Assembly (NCBI RefSeq): GCF_000469345.1
Contig: NZ_KI271096.1
Span: 1 to 33,902, forward strand
Length of the DNA stretch: 33,902 bases
Source: Eubacterium ramulus ATCC 29099
Lineage (GTDB): Bacteria; Bacillota; Clostridia; Lachnospirales; Lachnospiraceae
Direction: 5' to 3'
A program made the translations under genes and the position numbers. Of this stretch, positions 1 to 7,022 are shown piece after piece. Under the pieces are notes generated by a model that made no database searches, was not told the origin of the DNA, and worked only from the letters and a program-made list of their open reading frames with translations. The number at the start of each line of letters is the position of its first letter. Position 1 is the stretch's first letter.

Positions 1-123
1 TTTCTATACACTGTTTTATTTGACGCTTACAAAATTTCCACCAGATTCAGCGCAATAGCTTTGTTGCGTTGACTTTGAAAAATTACCTTTTTGAGAAAAA
101 GAAGGTTAGCCACATCACACTTG

Positions 124-152
124 TTGACATCTTTCTACATGTCCACTATAAT
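124..152 (+). promoter_or_regulatory. Consensus sigma-A promoter of the molybdoenzyme-asrAB operon
   Basis: TTGACA at 124-129 and TATAAT at 147-152 are separated by exactly 17 bases, so both hexamers match the vegetative consensus perfectly. Transcription would start near 159, giving a leader of about 90 bases before the GTG start at 251. No other promoter is evident before asrB ends. A perfect promoter suggests that control, if any, is by a repressor or after initiation. Confidence 0.8.
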
Positions 153-173
153 AAACGCAGGAAGAATACTCAT

Positions 174-181
174 GGTATACC
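174..181. promoter_or_regulatory. 8-bp palindrome, possible operator
   Basis: GGTATACC is a perfect 8-bp palindrome about 15 bases after the predicted transcription start, where a bound repressor would block elongation. An 8-bp palindrome can occur by chance, and no regulator gene is adjacent, so the operator role is inference. Confidence 0.25.
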
Positions 182-250
182 AAAAAAATAACATACAATT
201 TGACTATGGATTTTATTATTCTGTTGTGAATGAAGAGGAGGAATGAACTG

Positions 251-2893
251 GTGGAAGCAAATGCAAAGAAGTTTTTTTCGTCGGTAGCGATTTCCGGGCT
301 GGAAGCGGTGACTGCAAAGCGCAGATATCTGACCAAATGTGAGCCGAAGGTCATGGAGATCGATGATGAAGAGAAGATTGTGAAGACTGCCTGTCGTGCC
401 TGCATCGCAAACTGTGGTGTTCTGGCGCATGTGAAGAATGGCCGCGTCATCAAGCTGGAGGGAAATCCGGTGGATCCGATGAGCCAGGGACGTATGTGTG
501 CAAAGGGTCTGGCTGGTATTCAGGCACTGTACCATCCGAACCGTAATAAGTATCCGTTGTTGCGCGTTGGTGAACGTGGAAGCGGACGATGGAGACGTAT
601 CAGCTGGGATGAGGCACTGACCCGTGTGGCGGAAAAAGCCATGGAAACCCGTGAAAAATATGGTGCGGAAGCGTTGTTCTGTACCACAGGCGGCGGTGGT
701 AATCCGGAAATCTGGAGTATCGCCCGTTTCTGTAATGTATTCGGAACGCCGAACTGGTATGAGCCGGGCTGCGCGCAGTGTTATCTGCCGCGTGTGCTGT
801 CCTGTGCCATGATGTATGGTGGTGCGGATTCCAGTATCGCGGATTCCAATGCACTGGAACTGTATGATTATGAGAATGCACAGATCAAATGTCTGGTGTT
901 GTGGGGAGCAGGTCCTGCTTATTCCGCACCGGCCAGCGGCGGTCGTATGGTCAACGAACTGCGTGCGAAGGGTGTAAAGACGATCTGTATTGATCCGCGT
1001 TTTACACCGGATGCGGCAAAGGCAGATATCTGGCTGCCGATCCGTCCGGGTACGGATGTAGCACTGCAGATGGCATGGATCCGCTATATTCTGGAAAATC
1101 GCAGATATGATGAAGAATTTGTGACACGCTGGACCAACCTGCCGTATCTGGTAGAGGTGGAAAGCCGCTTCTTTGCCCGTGCGAAAAAGGGTGAGAACGG
1201 TGCACCGGATACGTTTTATGTATGGGATGAGAAGACAGCGTCCATGCAGCCGATGGAGTATCCGTATGATGAGAAGTTATCCCCGGCGTTATGGGGCACG
1301 TATGAAGTAGACGGAAAAGTATACAAGACCGGTATGCAGTTACTGTATGAGCGCTGTGAGGAGTTTACGCTGGAGAAAGCAGCAGAGATCTGCTGGCTGG
1401 ATGCAGACCGTATCAAAGCTGCGATCGAGATGTATCTGGAGAATGCACCAAGCGGTATCTGCCTTGGTGTGGCAACGGACCAGACACCGAACTCTGTACA
1501 GGCTGCCATGGCTGCGGATACGATTGATTTTCTGATGGGTAACCTGGAGAAACCGGGTGCGCTGATGCAGCGTTTCCGTACCAGCGGTGTACTGAAAGTA
1601 CCGAATTATCCGGTGCCGGTTGCATTGAAGTGTCTGCCACCGGAGCAGTTGAAGAAACGTCTGGGAGGAAGAGAGCACAAGGGCTTAAGTATCTGGTATG
1701 CGGGACATCCGGGCAGCGTGCTGAACGCGATCCTGACAGAGAAACCGTATCAGCCGCGGATGTGGATCGACCGTTCCGGTAACAAGCTCGGTGTGCTGGC
1801 AGAATCCGGCCGTTGGGCAGAGGCAATCGAAAAGCTTGATTTTATCGTACATATGTATATGTATCCGACCTCTTTTTCCTGCTATGCAGATATTTTGCTG
1901 CCGACGGAGGAGTGGCTTGAGACGGATATGATCGTTGAGACCTGTAATATGCTGGTAGCCAGACAGCAGGTTGTCCACCTCTGGGAGACGATGGATGAGA
2001 CGCTGATCTGGTCCCGCCTGGCTAAAAAATGTGCCGAGCTCGGTCATGAGATGTGTCAGAAAGCTTTTGATCCGGAATTTATGGGAGATCAGCTTCCGTA
2101 TTGGGATTCCATGGATGAGTTTTTTGATCATCTGACACCGGCCATCGGCATGACATGGGAAGAAATGAAGAAAAAAGCACCATTCGAATATATGTCCAAA
2201 GAAGAATGGAAGTCTTATTATGTATACAAGCAGATTGATGATGCGACAGGTCTGCCGAAAGGTTTTGATACACCGTCGAAGAAGATTGAAGTATATGTGG
2301 AGAGTATGATCACGCTGGGAAGAACCGGTCAGCCGTTTTTACCGGTTGAGTTTGAACCGGCAGATAAGGATTATGAGCCGCTTCCGTATTATCTGGAGCC
2401 GGTGGAGAGTCCGGTCCGTGATGATGATACTGCCAGGGAGTATCCGCTCGTTATGACAAACGGCCGTGTACCGTTCTATCATCATTCGACGCTGCGTAAT
2501 GCGGCTGCTATGCGTGAGCTGTATCCGGTTCCGGAGATCTGGATCTATCCGGATGTGGCAAAAGCGTATGGTATCGCACCGGGAGACTGGGTATGGGTAG
2601 AATCCAAGCGAGGCAAGATCCGTGCGAAAGCACTGGTCACAAAGGGAATCAATCCGGGAACGGTATGTATGGAGCGTTTCTGGCATCCGGAGACGATGAA
2701 TACAAAGACGCATGGCTGGCAGGAGACAAACGTCAATGTTTTATCAAAATCAACCGCACCGTTTAACGATGTCGTTGGTACTCATACACTTCGTGCTTAT
2801 CAGGTACGGATTTCGAAAGCAGACAGTGCGCCGGAAGGCATCTGGCAGAAACCGGAAGACTTTGTAAATTGGCTTCCGTTAGGTAAGGCATAA
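251..2893 (+). CDS. Molybdopterin oxidoreductase, catalytic subunit (DMSO reductase superfamily), cytoplasmic
   Basis: Large catalytic subunit of a Mo/W-bis-pterin enzyme, about 880 residues. The GTG at 251 is preferred because AGGAGG at 236-241 lies 9 bases upstream; the in-frame ATG at 230 has no ribosome site. An N-terminal [4Fe-4S] motif of four cysteines (C48, C51, C55, C83) has the C-x2-C-x3-C spacing of the family. Around residues 166-180 the motif GTPNWYEPGCAQCYLPR places Cys174 or Cys177 where the metal-ligating residue sits. The C-terminal part (about 730-860) looks like the molydopterin dinucleotide-binding domain. There is no twin-arginine or other signal peptide, so the enzyme should be cytoplasmic. 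It is the first gene of a five-gene operon with a ferredoxin subunit, TorD chaperone and AsrAB. The substrate is not readable: thiosulfate, polysulfide, S- or N-oxides and aromatic dehydroxylation are all possible. Confidence 0.88.
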   Translation: MEANAKKFFSSVAISGLEAVTAKRRYLTKCEPKVMEIDDEEKIVKTACRACIANCGVLAHVKNGRVIKLEGNPVDPMSQGRMCAKGLAGIQALYHPNRNKYPLLRVGERGSGRWRRISWDEALTRVAEKAMETREKYGAEALFCTTGGGGNPEIWSIARFCNVFGTPNWYEPGCAQCYLPRVLSCAMMYGGADSSIADSNALELYDYENAQIKCLVLWGAGPAYSAPASGGRMVNELRAKGVKTICIDPRFTPDAAKADIWLPIRPGTDVALQMAWIRYILENRRYDEEFVTRWTNLPYLVEVESRFFARAKKGENGAPDTFYVWDEKTASMQPMEYPYDEKLSPALWGTYEVDGKVYKTGMQLLYERCEEFTLEKAAEICWLDADRIKAAIEMYLENAPSGICLGVATDQTPNSVQAAMAADTIDFLMGNLEKPGALMQRFRTSGVLKVPNYPVPVALKCLPPEQLKKRLGGREHKGLSIWYAGHPGSVLNAILTEKPYQPRMWIDRSGNKLGVLAESGRWAEAIEKLDFIVHMYMYPTSFSCYADILLPTEEWLETDMIVETCNMLVARQQVVHLWETMDETLIWSRLAKKCAELGHEMCQKAFDPEFMGDQLPYWDSMDEFFDHLTPAIGMTWEEMKKKAPFEYMSKEEWKSYYVYKQIDDATGLPKGFDTPSKKIEVYVESMITLGRTGQPFLPVEFEPADKDYEPLPYYLEPVESPVRDDDTAREYPLVMTNGRVPFYHHSTLRNAAAMRELYPVPEIWIYPDVAKAYGIAPGDWVWVESKRGKIRAKALVTKGINPGTVCMERFWHPETMNTKTHGWQETNVNVLSKSTAPFNDVVGTHTLRAYQVRISKADSAPEGIWQKPEDFVNWLPLGKA

Positions 2894-2916
2894 GGAACGG
2901 ATAAGGAGACAAAGTG

Positions 2917-3642
2917 ATGAAACAATATGCAATGGTTGTAGAGGCTGACCGCTGCATCGGCTGTAAAGGTGGATGCCAGGTTGCCTGCAAGACAGAAAAT
3001 GAAGTGGCTCTGGGACGTTCCAGAAGCACGTTATATCATATGGGACCGACAGGTGTGTATCCGGATCTGCAGATGTACTTTCTGCCGGTAATGTGCCAGC
3101 AGTGCGAGGATCCGAGCTGTGTGGATGTATGTCCGACAGGCGCATGCTACAAGGATGAAGACGATGGAGTGATCTATATCGATCAGGATCTCTGCATCGG
3201 ATGTCAGAGCTGTAAAAAGGCATGTCCGTTCCATGCGAACAATTTTAACAAAGAACTGCGTGTCATGGACAAATGTACCGGCTGTGTACAGCTGCGGGAC
3301 GAAGGGAAAGAGCCTGCCTGTGTCAGAAACTGTGCAGGACGTGCCCTGCATTTCGGTGATATCAATGATCCGGAGAGTGAAGTATCCAAGCTTCTGGCAG
3401 CGAACGAAGGTCACGTATACACGCTGAAGGATGACAACGGAAATCATCCGTCCGGACGGTTTATCCTGAAGAATCAGAAATGGATCGACATGCTTCCGTT
3501 TGAATTTGAAGAAGCACTGCACAACGGTATGTACGAGGAGCCGGAAAGTGAACTGGCACATCGGATTTTTGAAGATCATTTGAAAAAAGCGAACGTGGTG
3601 CGTACGGAAATGAATGAGGAAAAGGAGGCGGAAGTGGAATGA
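2917..3642 (+). CDS. Four-cluster 4Fe-4S ferredoxin subunit (DmsB/PhsB/TtrB family)
   Basis: Electron-transfer partner of the molybdoenzyme, 241 residues. Sixteen cysteines form four [4Fe-4S] motifs: C13/16/20/24, C60/63/68/72, C93/96/99/103 and C120/123/135/139, the arrangement of DmsB-type subunits. The first motif is C-x2-C-x3-C-x3-C, one residue longer than the usual C-x2-C-x2-C-x3-C. The ATG at 2917 is chosen because AAGGAG at 2903-2908 is 8 bases upstream; a GTG at 2914 is possible. No signal peptide or membrane segment is seen, and no DmsC-like membrane anchor follows. Electrons therefore probably come from a soluble donor, most simply the AsrAB pair encoded downstream. The last 25 residues are highly charged. 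Confidence 0.88.
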   Translation: MKQYAMVVEADRCIGCKGGCQVACKTENEVALGRSRSTLYHMGPTGVYPDLQMYFLPVMCQQCEDPSCVDVCPTGACYKDEDDGVIYIDQDLCIGCQSCKKACPFHANNFNKELRVMDKCTGCVQLRDEGKEPACVRNCAGRALHFGDINDPESEVSKLLAANEGHVYTLKDDNGNHPSGRFILKNQKWIDMLPFEFEEALHNGMYEEPESELAHRIFEDHLKKANVVRTEMNEEKEAEVE

Positions 3643-4316
3643 AGCAGGTGGAAGTAAGAAAAGAACTGGCAAGAGCCAGAGCAGGACTCTACCGTTTCCT
3701 TGGCGGCTTATATATCATGGAAGTAGATGAGGAGACGCTGGCGAACATGAAACAGATGCAGTTTCCGACAGACTGCGCCAATGAGGAACTGGCGGAAGCT
3801 TACAGAGGGCTGGAAAAGGCGATTGCAGATTTGAACAATGAGGATCTGGAGGATGTGGCTGCTGATTATGCCAAGACGTTTCTGGCAGCAGGAGAAGCAA
3901 CCGGAGTGGCTGCCTTCCCGTATGAGTCCATTTATACGAACAAAAAACGTGAGATCGGCGGACGTACCGAGCAGGAGACGCTGGCTTTGTATGCGCTGCA
4001 TGGCTGGGAGCCGAGTAAGGATATGTTCCGTACGATGAACGATCATATCGGCCTGGAGCTGGAGTTTATGGCAGTTTTGTGTGAGGAAGAGTTACTGTCT
4101 TGTCAGACGGATAATGCAGATCGTGCGGCAATGTCTTCCCGTGACCAGAATGAGTTTTTACGCAAACATCTGAAATGGGCGGGAGCTTTCTGCATGGATA
4201 TCAGCAAATATGCACAGACCGCGTTTTATCAGGCAGTAGGAAAAGTGACGAATGTATTTCTGGAGCAGGAGAGAGAAATGCTGGCAATGGGAGGTGCAAT
4301 ATGGGATATCGCGTAG
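3639..4316 (+). CDS. TorD/DmsD-family molybdoenzyme maturation chaperone
   Basis: Predicted cytoplasmic chaperone, 225 residues, that assists cofactor insertion into the molybdoenzyme encoded two genes upstream. The helical character and the segment DHIGLELEFMAVL in the middle of the protein are typical of the TorD superfamily. Its ATG overlaps the stop codon of the ferredoxin gene (ATGA), and an AAGGAGG lies about 10 bases upstream, so it is translationally coupled. Its 3' end overlaps asrA by 16 bases. TorD proteins often proof-read Tat export, but the partner here has no Tat signal, so the role is probably limited to apoenzyme stabilisation and cofactor loading. Confidence 0.85.
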   Translation: MKQVEVRKELARARAGLYRFLGGLYIMEVDEETLANMKQMQFPTDCANEELAEAYRGLEKAIADLNNEDLEDVAADYAKTFLAAGEATGVAAFPYESIYTNKKREIGGRTEQETLALYALHGWEPSKDMFRTMNDHIGLELEFMAVLCEEELLSCQTDNADRAAMSSRDQNEFLRKHLKWAGAFCMDISKYAQTAFYQAVGKVTNVFLEQEREMLAMGGAIWDIA

Positions 4317-5347
4317 ATTATGACAAGATGAATGATATTCTGGCAACCTGGTCAGAGGCTTATCATGTGTATGCACCGGCATTGGATCAGAGAAAGAAGA
4401 ACGTGCGTTATCGTGAGATTAAGACGGTGGATCAGATCGTGCTGGATCGTCAGGCAGATTTTTCACCGAAGGAAGCTTACTATCCGGTGTCACAGACGAT
4501 GTTTTATTTTACCGATACGGAAGTGACGGAGAGTGAGCTTGCAGATGACAAAGGAATCATTGTGATTGCCCGTCCTTGTGATATCAACGGAATGGCAAGA
4601 CTGGACTGTATTTTCATGGAAAATGGAGGTCATGCAGACTATTTCTATGCAAGACTGCGTGAGAAAGTAAAGGTAGTCATGCTGGAATGCAGGGAAAGTT
4701 TTGAACATTGCTTCTGTGTATCCATGGGAACGAATAAGACAGATCAGTATGACGCAGCACTCCGCATTACAGAGAATGAGGTGCTGGTGGATATCAAAGA
4801 TGAGACGCTGGGTGCGGCATTTGCATCGGCATCTGCCTGTGATTTTACACCGGAATATGTGCAGGAGAATCAGAAAAAACTGCATATTCCGCAGATTACA
4901 GATCGCAGTATGTTAAAACCGATCAGTGATCTGGAGTACTGGACACAGTATGATGAGAAATGTATGTCCTGTGGCGGATGTAATACCGTCTGTGGAACCT
5001 GCAGCTGTTTTGATACAGTAGATGTCATTTACCAGGAGGGAAGCCGCAGCGGTGAGCGCCGCAGAGTCTGGTCTTCCTGTATGCTGGAGTCCTATACGAT
5101 GACAGCCGGTGGCAATCGTGCCCGCAAGACACCGGGAGCAAATATGCGATTTAAAGTGCTGCATAAGTTTTATGATTTTGCAGACCGTTTTGCAAAGGAC
5201 GGAGCACACGGCATAGCCTGTGATGCACAGATGTGTGTCGGATGCGGTCGTTGTGATATGAGATGTCCGAAGCAGATTTCGTTCTTTGATGCGGTGGACG
5301 GTCTGGCAGCGGAAATTGAAAAAATGAATGCGGGAGAGGAGGCGTAA
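4301..5347 (+). CDS. asrA: AsrA-like 4Fe-4S electron-transfer subunit
   Basis: 348 residues, the same size as AsrA of anaerobic sulfite reductase (347 in Salmonella). It carries two ferredoxin-type motifs, C221/224/227/231 and C312/315/318/322. In sulfite reductase AsrA relays electrons from the flavoprotein AsrB to siroheme subunit AsrC; related proteins serve as the beta subunit of sulfhydrogenases. No asrC follows, so the acceptor is probably the ferredoxin subunit or molybdoenzyme of this operon. The ATG at 4301 has GGGAGG about 6 bases upstream and overlaps torD by 16 bases; a longer in-frame reading from 4175 lies inside torD and is not used. A sulfite reductase label would be misleading here. 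Confidence 0.9.
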   Translation: MGYRVDYDKMNDILATWSEAYHVYAPALDQRKKNVRYREIKTVDQIVLDRQADFSPKEAYYPVSQTMFYFTDTEVTESELADDKGIIVIARPCDINGMARLDCIFMENGGHADYFYARLREKVKVVMLECRESFEHCFCVSMGTNKTDQYDAALRITENEVLVDIKDETLGAAFASASACDFTPEYVQENQKKLHIPQITDRSMLKPISDLEYWTQYDEKCMSCGGCNTVCGTCSCFDTVDVIYQEGSRSGERRRVWSSCMLESYTMTAGGNRARKTPGANMRFKVLHKFYDFADRFAKDGAHGIACDAQMCVGCGRCDMRCPKQISFFDAVDGLAAEIEKMNAGEEA

Positions 5348-5351
5348 GACA

Positions 5352-6140
5352 ATGGAAAATATTATGAAACCGGAACCGCATAAGATCGTGAGTGTTATCC
5401 GTCAGACTGCGGCAGAGTTTACAATTCGTGTGGCATGTGACAAAGATCCTGGATATGGACAGTTTTTCCAGCTGTCTCTGCCGAAAATCGGAGAGGCGCC
5501 GATCTCTGTCTGTGGAAAAGGACCGGGTTATGTGGAATTTACCATCCGTAAAGTCGGACGACTGACCGGTGGTGTGTTTGACCTGAAAGCCGGAGATACA
5601 CTGTTTATGCGTGGACCGTACGGAAATGCATTTCCGGTGGATCAGTTTGAAAATAAGGATCTGCTGGTGATCTGTGGTGGTACCGGTATGTCACCGGTAA
5701 AAACCACGCTGACTCATTTTTATGATCATCCGGAAATCTGCAAATCGGTATATCTCATCGCCGGATTCAAGGATATCAACTGCGTGTTGTTCAACGAAGA
5801 ACGTGCAAAATTTGCGGAGCGGTTCCACTGTACGTACTGTCTGGACAACTCCGAGGCACCTGGATTCCACAAAGGACTGGTAACGAAATTTATTCCGGAT
5901 GTGCCGTTTGATACTTTCGAGGACTATAACGTAGTGATTGTAGGTCCGCCGCCAATGATGCGGTTTGCTGCACTGGAATGTATGAAATGCGGTGTCCCGG
6001 CGGAGAAAATCTGGGTATCCTTTGAACGTAAGATGTCCTGTGCAGTAGGAAAGTGCGGACATTGCAAGATCAATGAGACTTATGTCTGCCTGGAGGGACC
6101 GGTATTTAACTATACGAAGGCCAAAGAACTTTTCGATTAG
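5352..6140 (+). CDS. asrB: AsrB-like FAD/NAD(P)H-binding oxidoreductase subunit
   Basis: 262 residues, ferredoxin-NADP reductase fold, same family as PyrK (which occurs later in this window). Visible parts are an N-terminal FAD-binding barrel with the PISVCG motif near residue 50, a nucleotide-binding GGTGMSP loop at 109-115, and a C-terminal [2Fe-2S]-type motif C230-x4-C-x2-C-x7-C246. In AsrABC this subunit takes electrons from NADH and passes them to AsrA. It follows asrA after 4 bases and closes the operon before the terminator at 6188. The inferred role is to accept NAD(P)H electrons for the upstream molybdoenzyme. Sulfhydrogenase gamma subunits are the other close relatives. Confidence 0.9.
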   Translation: MENIMKPEPHKIVSVIRQTAAEFTIRVACDKDPGYGQFFQLSLPKIGEAPISVCGKGPGYVEFTIRKVGRLTGGVFDLKAGDTLFMRGPYGNAFPVDQFENKDLLVICGGTGMSPVKTTLTHFYDHPEICKSVYLIAGFKDINCVLFNEERAKFAERFHCTYCLDNSEAPGFHKGLVTKFIPDVPFDTFEDYNVVIVGPPPMMRFAALECMKCGVPAEKIWVSFERKMSCAVGKCGHCKINETYVCLEGPVFNYTKAKELFD

Positions 6141-6187
6141 AAATTTTTTATAGGTATTCAGAATAAAGCTGGAAACAGAACCATCAT

Positions 6188-6256
6188 GGTCTGGAATCAT
6201 TTTTTCTGCAGTTGACAAACACTGGCTGAGAAAATGATTCCAGACCCTGTTTTTAT
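6188..6256 (+). terminator. Long-stem terminator after asrB
   Basis: A perfect 16-bp inverted repeat (6188-6203 and 6231-6246, arm GGTCTGGAATCATTTT) encloses a 27-base loop and is followed by CTGTTTTTATT. Wobble pairing can extend the stem by about three pairs. The position, 48 bases after asrB, fits a rho-independent terminator for the operon. The stem is longer than usual. Confidence 0.75.
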
Positions 6257-6310
6257 TGTATATATGTTTTGTGTGTGGCTGGAAAAATTAATAATATAGA
6301 ATAAAAAAGA

Positions 6311-6339
6311 TTGACAAACATAAAATAAATACATACAAT
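6311..6339 (+). promoter_or_regulatory. Sigma-A promoter of the antitoxin gene
   Basis: TTGACA at 6311-6316 and TACAAT at 6334-6339 are separated by 17 bases. Transcription would start near 6346, 43 bases before the ATG at 6389. This is the only good promoter between the asrB terminator and the antitoxin gene. Confidence 0.75.
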
Positions 6340-6343
6340 TAAT

Positions 6344-6359
6344 GTACGAAAAAACGTAC
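6344..6359. promoter_or_regulatory. Inverted repeat at the antitoxin start site, probable autoregulatory operator
   Basis: GTACG-AAAAAA-CGTAC is a perfect inverted repeat lying exactly on the predicted transcription start. YefM-type antitoxins are known to bind palindromes with TGTACA-like cores, and the left arm here reads TGTACG. The repeat is therefore a good candidate for antitoxin autorepression, though this is inference. Confidence 0.5.
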
Positions 6360-6388
6360 GGTTTTAAAACGATGGAGGATTTTTAAGA

Positions 6389-6643
6389 ATGATTGCTGTA
6401 AAAAGTATGAGTGTAAGAGCAAATTTTAAAGAATGGTGTCGAAAAGTATTTAATGGCGAGACAATTATAGTATCAAGACCAAAGAATGAGAATGTTGTAA
6501 TGGTATCGGAGAAAAAATATAATGAACTCTTGAAAGCCAAAAAGAATGCGGAGTATCTTGCTATGTTGGATAAGTCATCTGCAGAAGCAAAAGCTGGAGG
6601 ATTTATTGTAAAATCCTTAGAAGAACTGGAGGAATATGAGTAA
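6389..6643 (+). CDS. Phd/YefM-family antitoxin, apparently without toxin
   Basis: 84 residues. The N-terminal half, with a motif of the type 'act-in-fork domain ... ETIIVSRPKNENVVMVSEKKY', is the Phd/YefM DNA-binding and dimerisation fold; the acidic C-terminal tail would normally wrap a RelE/YoeB or Doc toxin. GGAGG lies 10 bases before the ATG. The expected overlapping toxin start is present as an ATG at 6636, but that frame ends after 23 codons and resembles no toxin. The gene is lower in GC than its neighbours and sits between two well-expressed operons, in keeping with a remnant of an acquired toxin-antitoxin module or a solitary transcription factor. Confidence 0.8.
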   Translation: MIAVKSMSVRANFKEWCRKVFNGETIIVSRPKNENVVMVSEKKYNELLKAKKNAEYLAMLDKSSAEAKAGGFIVKSLEELEEYE

Positions 6644-6746
6644 GGATGAGAGGAAGATTAATACCAAAAGGTGTTTTTCTTTTGGAAAAATAAGAAAAAT
6701 TGTGTAATGTGCTGAAAATTTTGACAAGATTTTGTGTAATATAATG

Positions 6747-6775
6747 TTGACGAAAAGATGAGAAAGGGCTAGAAT
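6747..6775 (+). promoter_or_regulatory. Upstream promoter (P1) of the lactate cluster
   Basis: TTGACG at 6747-6752 and TAGAAT at 6770-6775 are 17 bases apart. Transcription would start near 6782, only about 10 bases before the first TGGT-N3-ACCA operator. The leader to the first ATG would be about 240 bases. It belongs to the 378-base gene-free stretch 6644-7022, which otherwise holds P2 and three operators. Confidence 0.6.
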
Positions 6776-6792
6776 ATAAAGCAGTTAAGAAA

Positions 6793-6803
6793 TGGTAGAA
6801 CCA
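6793..6803. promoter_or_regulatory. GntR/FadR-type operator 1 of the lactate cluster
   Basis: TGGT-AGA-ACCA is a perfect half-site pair with 3-base spacing, the pattern bound by FadR-subfamily GntR regulators such as LldR, LutR and PdhR. It sits just after the P1 start site. The flanking base pair is not symmetrical, unlike the two stronger sites downstream. Confidence 0.5.
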
Positions 6804-6868
6804 ATCAAAAAGAACGTGTTTTTACAGAATCGTTAGGATCGAAATAAAAACTTTATTTTTTATAGTGA

Positions 6869-6881
6869 TTGGTACTACCAA
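6869..6881. promoter_or_regulatory. GntR/FadR-type operator 2
   Basis: TTGGT-ACT-ACCAA is a perfect 13-bp inverted repeat matching the TTGGT-N3-ACCAA pattern of LldR/PdhR-like regulators. It covers the -35 of P2. Confidence 0.7.
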
Positions 6882-6897
6882 AAAAATATCATATAAT
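6869..6897 (+). promoter_or_regulatory. Downstream promoter (P2) of the lactate cluster
   Basis: TTGGTA at 6869-6874 and TATAAT at 6892-6897 are 17 bases apart, giving a start near 6904 and a leader of about 120 bases. The -35 hexamer is part of operator 2 and the last base of the -10 is part of operator 3, so repressor binding at either site should exclude RNA polymerase. Confidence 0.6.
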
Positions 6898-6909
6898 TGG
6901 TACTACCAA
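6897..6909. promoter_or_regulatory. GntR/FadR-type operator 3
   Basis: A second identical TTGGT-ACT-ACCAA, centred 28 bases after operator 2. It overlaps the end of the P2 -10 hexamer and the predicted start site. Two identical sites bracketing a promoter are strong evidence of a repressor switch. The regulator gene is not in the window. Confidence 0.7.
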
Positions 6910-7022
6910 ACAAGAAGCCAGACAAAGAATGGAAGGTATAAAATGATGATTCCTTGTATTCTGAATGATCAGAACGCAGGATAGTATAAATTACATTAAA
7001 AAATGGGTATAGGAGGACTTGG

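Noticed and set aside
230-250. ATG at 230 as start of the molybdoenzyme
   Set aside because: No ribosome site lies upstream of it, whereas AGGAGG at 236-241 is ideally placed for the GTG at 251.
4175-4300. N-terminal extension of asrA from 4175
   Set aside because: It lies wholly inside torD in another frame; the ATG at 4301 has a ribosome site and gives the normal AsrA length.
6636-6707. 23-codon frame overlapping the antitoxin stop, as a toxin gene
   Set aside because: Far too short for RelE, YoeB or Doc toxins, no recognisable motif, and no toxin-like continuation in the other frames.
6721-6745. TTGACA and TATAAT upstream of the lactate cluster
   Set aside because: The hexamers are perfect but only 13 bases apart, too close for sigma-A; the TTGACG-17-TAGAAT pair just downstream is a better promoter.
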